A program made the position numbers and the translations under genes. From the NCBI RefSeq assembly GCF_024500045.1, contig NZ_JTEO01000004.1, positions 744,001 to 808,000 on the forward strand: a stretch of 64,000 nucleotides of DNA, written 5' to 3'. The notes beneath the pieces are model-generated. The model saw only the letters and a program-made list of their open reading frames with translations. It did no database searches and had not been told where the DNA came from. Each line of letters opens with the position of its first letter. Within the stretch, counting starts at the first letter, position 1. Below, piece by piece: positions 60,872 through 64,000 of this stretch. Source of the stretch: Methanolobus chelungpuianus (GTDB taxonomy: Archaea > Halobacteriota > Methanosarcinia > Methanosarcinales > Methanosarcinaceae).

Positions 60872-61380
60872 TCCTTACTTTTTTATTTATTCGGTAGTTT
60901 GCCGGCCTGTTTGCTGAATGATCTTCGATCGTTGGTAGCATGCATTCTAATGCATATTTACTAATATACAGATTATAACGGATATTCTCCATTAGTTATA
61001 TTATACTGGTTGCTTTTGGTTCTGATCTGCATGCGCTCATAAGAAAACCGGGCTGATGGAAAACTACTGTCTATTTAATTCATCAGTACAGGACAGTCTT
61101 AAAGTGGAGTATGAGCGGGTCGGGGAGTGGGGGTTATTGTCAAAAAGAAGATACCCCGCTCATCTAAATCTTGTATATGTTTTGTTGGTATTTATATTTA
61201 GTGGTGTTCATCATCATAATGATAATAATCACATTTGGGTACGTATGAGTTGTATGGAACTGGAAGTATAGAAACTTTTCCTGTTTTTCTGGTAATGTGG
61301 CGCGGGACATGGCAATTATTCGTTCCAGGATCAAAGAAAACTGCTAAATATCATGTATCCCTCTCCTATGTGGTGATCAA
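60872..61380. other. Intergenic region with structured-RNA candidate
   Basis: No protein gene is supported. A 71-codon reading frame (61056-61271) has no family resemblance. The region carries a hairpin with two sequence boxes shared with the intergenic candidate at 40.4 kb and a short palindrome ATCATAATGAT near 61207. Confidence 0.5.
61053..61163 (+). ncRNA. Candidate structured RNA related to the 40.4-kb element
   Basis: ATGAGCGGG (61111-61119) pairs perfectly with CCCGCTCAT (61155-61163) around the box GGGGGTTATTGTCAA (61129-61143). The 5' side has two interleaved pairings, CTGATG (61053-61058) with CATCAG (61081-61086), and ACTGTC (61066-61071) with GACAGT (61092-61097), whose order 1-2-1'-2' would be a pseudoknot. 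Shared boxes with 40393-40424 argue for a common element. No TATA box is clear. Confidence 0.35.
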
Positions 61381-61614
61381 ATGGTAATCGGAGTCACGAT
61401 GGTAAACGTTCTGCCCGGTAAGGAGCGGGCTGCCTACAATGAACTTCACAGGATAGAAGGGATCAAGGATATCTATCATGTGTTTGGAGAATATGATTTT
61501 GTGGTTATCATCGAGGTGGAGGACCTCGGTCATCTTAATTACATCGTGGACCTGATACGTGAGACCGAGGATGTGACTGCGACCCAGACCATTGTTGGAG
61601 CCGAACTCAAGTGA
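61381..61614 (+). CDS. Stand-alone Lrp/AsnC-type ligand-binding (RAM) domain protein
   Basis: The 77-residue protein ([21 protein letters not shown]...) is one RAM domain ([12 protein letters not shown], and the last strand [11 protein letters not shown]) without a DNA-binding domain. Such proteins bind amino acids or interact with Lrp-family regulators. GGTGATCAA precedes the ATG. It lies 136 bp upstream of top6B, in the same direction. The full-length Lrp-type protein at 33278 is a possible partner. Confidence 0.9.
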   Translation: MVIGVTMVNVLPGKERAAYNELHRIEGIKDIYHVFGEYDFVVIIEVEDLGHLNYIVDLIRETEDVTATQTIVGAELK

Positions 61615-61750
61615 GTATCCGGGTCCCTGTCTTTACATTTTTCATTTCCTGCACTTCTCAAAAAGATTCAATATTCTTTATATTTTCTACGTTATTTATT
61701 TATTACATTACTCTGATGTTCTTACCAACATTGAAAAAGGAAGACATTTT

Positions 61751-63619
61751 ATGGCAACTCCCATTGCAGAAGAACTTGCGAAGAACCAGAAGTCCATTAG
61801 TGTTGCAGAATTCTTTGAGAAGAACCGGCAGATACTTGGATTCGATTCCGCTCCCCGCAGCCTGATAACAACGGTCAAGGAGGCTGTGGACAACTCCCTG
61901 GATGCCTGTGAAGAGTCCCAGATACTGCCTGATATCCTGCTTCACATAGAAAGGTCCGGGAAAGATAACGTTGTTGTTATCGTGGAGGATAACGGACCCG
62001 GCATAGTCAAGGAGCAGATCCCGAAGGTGTTTGCAAAGCTCCTGTACGGTTCAAGGTTCCATGCCCTCAAGCAAAGCCGCGGACAGCAGGGCATTGGTAT
62101 CTCCGCATCTGTTCTCTATGCACAGCTCACTTCCGGTCATCCTGCAAAGATCATTTCCAAGATCGGGCCCGGAAAGCCTGCCCATTATTACGAGCTCATG
62201 ATTAACACCAGCACCAACGAGCCTGAGATCCTCAGGGACGAGGTCGTTGACTGGGACCGTCCCCATGGCACCCGTATAGAGCTGGAGATGGAAGCAGCCT
62301 ACGTCAAGGGCAGAAGGCAGTCCATCTATGAATATCTCAAAGCCACCGCAATTGTGAACCCTCATGCGAGGGTCACTCTTTTCGAACCGGACGGAAATGA
62401 GGTGATCTTTGAGAGGGCAACCGACAAGATGCCTGTTCTTGCAAACGAGATACTTCCGCATCCACATGGAATCGAGCTAGGGACCCTTATGAAGATGCTG
62501 CGCTACACCGAACGCCAGAAGCTCTCTCCTTTCCTGCGTTATTCCTTCTCAAAGATAGGCCACCTCACCGCGGAAGAGATATGCAAGGCCTCGGGACTTG
62601 ACCCGGAACTGGACCCTCATGAACTTAACCGTGACCAGGCGAAGAAGCTGCTGGATGCATTCTCCAGGGTGAAGATCATGGCACCTCCGACGGATTGCCT
62701 CTCTCCGATCGGCGAGGATCTCATCTACAAGGGGCTTGAGAAAGAGTTCAGCGTGGATTTCATCGCCACGACCACGCGTGCGCCCTCTGTCTTTTCCGGT
62801 AACCCGTTTGTGGTGGAGGTAGGCATCGCATACGGCGGCGATCTCCATAAGGACGACCGCATAGAGATAATGCGCTTTGCCAACAGGGTCCCCCTGCTCT
62901 ACCAGCAGGGTGGGTGCGTCACTACGCATGCGATCGAATCCATTAAATGGAAGCAGTACGGTCTGAACCAGCCGGGAGGGGGTCTTCCCAGCGGCCCTGT
63001 GGTTATACTCATCCACGTGGCATCCACCAATGTTCCCTTCACATCCGAATCCAAGGATGCCATAGCCGATATTCCTGAGATCCAGGAGGAGATCGGGCTT
63101 GCTGTGAAAGAAGTGTCAAGAAAGCTCAGCAGGTATCTCAGCAAGCAGGACACCCTTAAGAAACGCCGCGAGAAGGAGATAATCATCACCAAGGTCCTGC
63201 CCAAGATGGCCCAGAAACTTGCACAGACCCTCAACAGGGAAACCCCTGACATAGGCCCGGTTGTTGCAAAGGTAATGGGCAACCTCCTGGTTCACAGGGT
63301 AGTGGAAAGCGATGGCAACGGCGGCGTGAATGTCGCGATCAAGGTGAAGAATTTCTCTGCAAGGAAATATGATTTCAAGGTGCATGACATGCTCCCTTTT
63401 AAAATAGAAGGCCCGGTACCCCAGCCTAAAGTAATAACTATGGGAAACGATTACGATTACATATGGGATGTAAGCATCGCCCCGGGAGCTTCCAAGGTAC
63501 TAAAATATTCCGTGGCAACCCTGGGTGAAAAAGAAGTCTCCAAGCTGCCCGTGCTTATCGTGGAGGGTCTTGACGAGGAACTTGTAACGGGTTCAAAGGC
63601 CATAAGGGGGGTGAACTGA
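61751..63619 (+). CDS. top6B: DNA topoisomerase VI subunit B
   Basis: The 622-residue GHKL ATPase has [15 protein letters not shown] (N box), [15 protein letters not shown] (G1), [21 protein letters not shown] (G2), and the transducer domain with a C-terminal Ig-like part ([18 protein letters not shown]...). ATG 61751 (MATPIAEEL) follows AAAGGAAG and matches family starts; the frame is open for another 53 codons upstream without support. It forms a heterotetramer with Top6A, whose gene starts directly after its stop codon. Confidence 0.96.
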   Translation: MATPIAEELAKNQKSISVAEFFEKNRQILGFDSAPRSLITTVKEAVDNSLDACEESQILPDILLHIERSGKDNVVVIVEDNGPGIVKEQIPKVFAKLLYGSRFHALKQSRGQQGIGISASVLYAQLTSGHPAKIISKIGPGKPAHYYELMINTSTNEPEILRDEVVDWDRPHGTRIELEMEAAYVKGRRQSIYEYLKATAIVNPHARVTLFEPDGNEVIFERATDKMPVLANEILPHPHGIELGTLMKMLRYTERQKLSPFLRYSFSKIGHLTAEEICKASGLDPELDPHELNRDQAKKLLDAFSRVKIMAPPTDCLSPIGEDLIYKGLEKEFSVDFIATTTRAPSVFSGNPFVVEVGIAYGGDLHKDDRIEIMRFANRVPLLYQQGGCVTTHAIESIKWKQYGLNQPGGGLPSGPVVILIHVASTNVPFTSESKDAIADIPEIQEEIGLAVKEVSRKLSRYLSKQDTLKKRREKEIIITKVLPKMAQKLAQTLNRETPDIGPVVAKVMGNLLVHRVVESDGNGGVNVAIKVKNFSARKYDFKVHDMLPFKIEGPVPQPKVITMGNDYDYIWDVSIAPGASKVLKYSVATLGEKEVSKLPVLIVEGLDEELVTGSKAIRGVN

Positions 63620-64000
63620 ATGGCTGAACAAAGGTCCGAACAGAAAAAAGAATACGATGCTATAGCAAGTAATCGCCTGCTGGGGCTTGCCGAGGAGCTC
63701 TACAACCAGTTCCTTGACGAGACCATTCCCAACGTGAACTTGCCAACACGTACCAAAAAGAATATTGAGTACAGCGATGAGAGCGATGTATGGGTATACG
63801 GGGACCGTGAGACCGAAAGGAGCGCCAAGACCGTCAAAGGGGCTTTCCAGCTTCTCAAGACCACGCATGTGGTGGACTTCCTTGTGAACAACCACCTGAA
63901 GGAAAATCGCGGGTCCACATTAAGAGAATTATATTACATCTCCGAGAACTGGGACATCGCAAAGTTCCGCGAACAGCCGGAGAGTGACAGGCTTATCGAA
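63620..64000 (+). CDS. top6A: DNA topoisomerase VI subunit A (Spo11-like), 3' end outside window
   Basis: The first 127 codons are present (MAEQRSEQKKEYDAIASNRL...). They cover the N-terminal extension and winged-helix start with STLRELYYISENWDIAKF; in Top6A the catalytic tyrosine is one of the Y-Y pair in R-E-x-Y-Y, which is visible here (RELYY). The ATG follows the top6B TGA with no gap, so the two are cotranscribed. The Toprim domain lies beyond the window. Confidence 0.96.
   Translation, partial: MAEQRSEQKKEYDAIASNRLLGLAEELYNQFLDETIPNVNLPTRTKKNIEYSDESDVWVYGDRETERSAKTVKGAFQLLKTTHVVDFLVNNHLKENRGSTLRELYYISENWDIAKFREQPESDRLIE

Noticed and set aside
61056-61271. 71-codon reading frame after rfcL
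   Set aside because: No homology cue, poor codon pattern, and overlap with the inverted-repeat element.

Overview
The window is chromosomal DNA of a methanogenic archaeon of the Methanosarcinaceae (a Methanolobus/Methanomethylovorans-like lineage is my best guess; the genus cannot be fixed from here). The basis is archaeal information-processing genes (replication factor C large subunit with a PIP box, DNA topoisomerase VI A and B, RpoF, L21e, L37e, S8e, Sm-like protein, Pus10/TrmY), the methanogen-specific protein MtxX, fused ThiDN, and regulators with the FilR1/DUF1724 domain known from Methanosarcinales methyltransferase control.

Layout. 1-354: start of a universal stress protein. 0.95-7.4 kb: an accessory, AT-rich region with four paralogous FilR1/Msr-type regulators, an FMN-binding protein, a DUF5996 protein and a decayed cas1 fragment. 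7.5-14.6 kb: tRNA-Leu, a DUF3267 zincin-like membrane protein, a MATE transporter, a photolyase overlapping a SOUL heme-binding protein, and two tandem PHP-domain paralogs. 14.8-23.6 kb: a two-gene 2-oxoacid:ferredoxin oxidoreductase facing a long minus-strand translation/RNA-modification cluster (DEAD helicase, trmY, pus10, L21e, rpoF, DUF655, ksgA, hemK2). 23.8-33.8 kb: thiDN, Lsm/L37e/purF, tRNA-His, a PAS/GAF histidine kinase, an AAA ATPase, RNase Z, S8e and an Lrp-aminotransferase pair. 35-41 kb: a second PAS histidine kinase with Cys-rich PAS domains, two AI-2E family permeases, and a 750-bp non-coding stretch with 9-nt tandem repeats, strong hairpins and a likely non-coding RNA. 41-47 kb: a Cys-bearing regulator divergent from a stand-alone archaeosine-synthase-like domain, a KaiC-like ATPase, HMG-CoA reductase, an aconitase-family large subunit. 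47-64 kb: tRNA-Ile and tRNA-Ala, an FKBP lipoprotein, sugar nucleotidyltransferase plus flippase-like protein, radical SAM protein, ilvD, a small zinc finger, a 601-residue ribbon-helix-helix protein with repeated [MV]PxF motifs, a thymidylate-synthase-like protein with zinc ribbon, mtxX, rfcL, a stand-alone RAM domain protein and top6BA.

The points most worth following are: the ribbon-helix-helix/MPxF-repeat/C-terminal domain protein; two genes whose only plausible start is an ATA codon behind a strong Shine-Dalgarno sequence; a structured-RNA candidate at 40.2 kb that shares two sequence boxes with a second intergenic hairpin at 61.1 kb; a cas1 remnant with no CRISPR array; and a stand-alone ArcS-type catalytic domain controlled from a shared promoter with two palindromes. 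All annotations rest on reading the sequence and recalled family knowledge; no database search was run.
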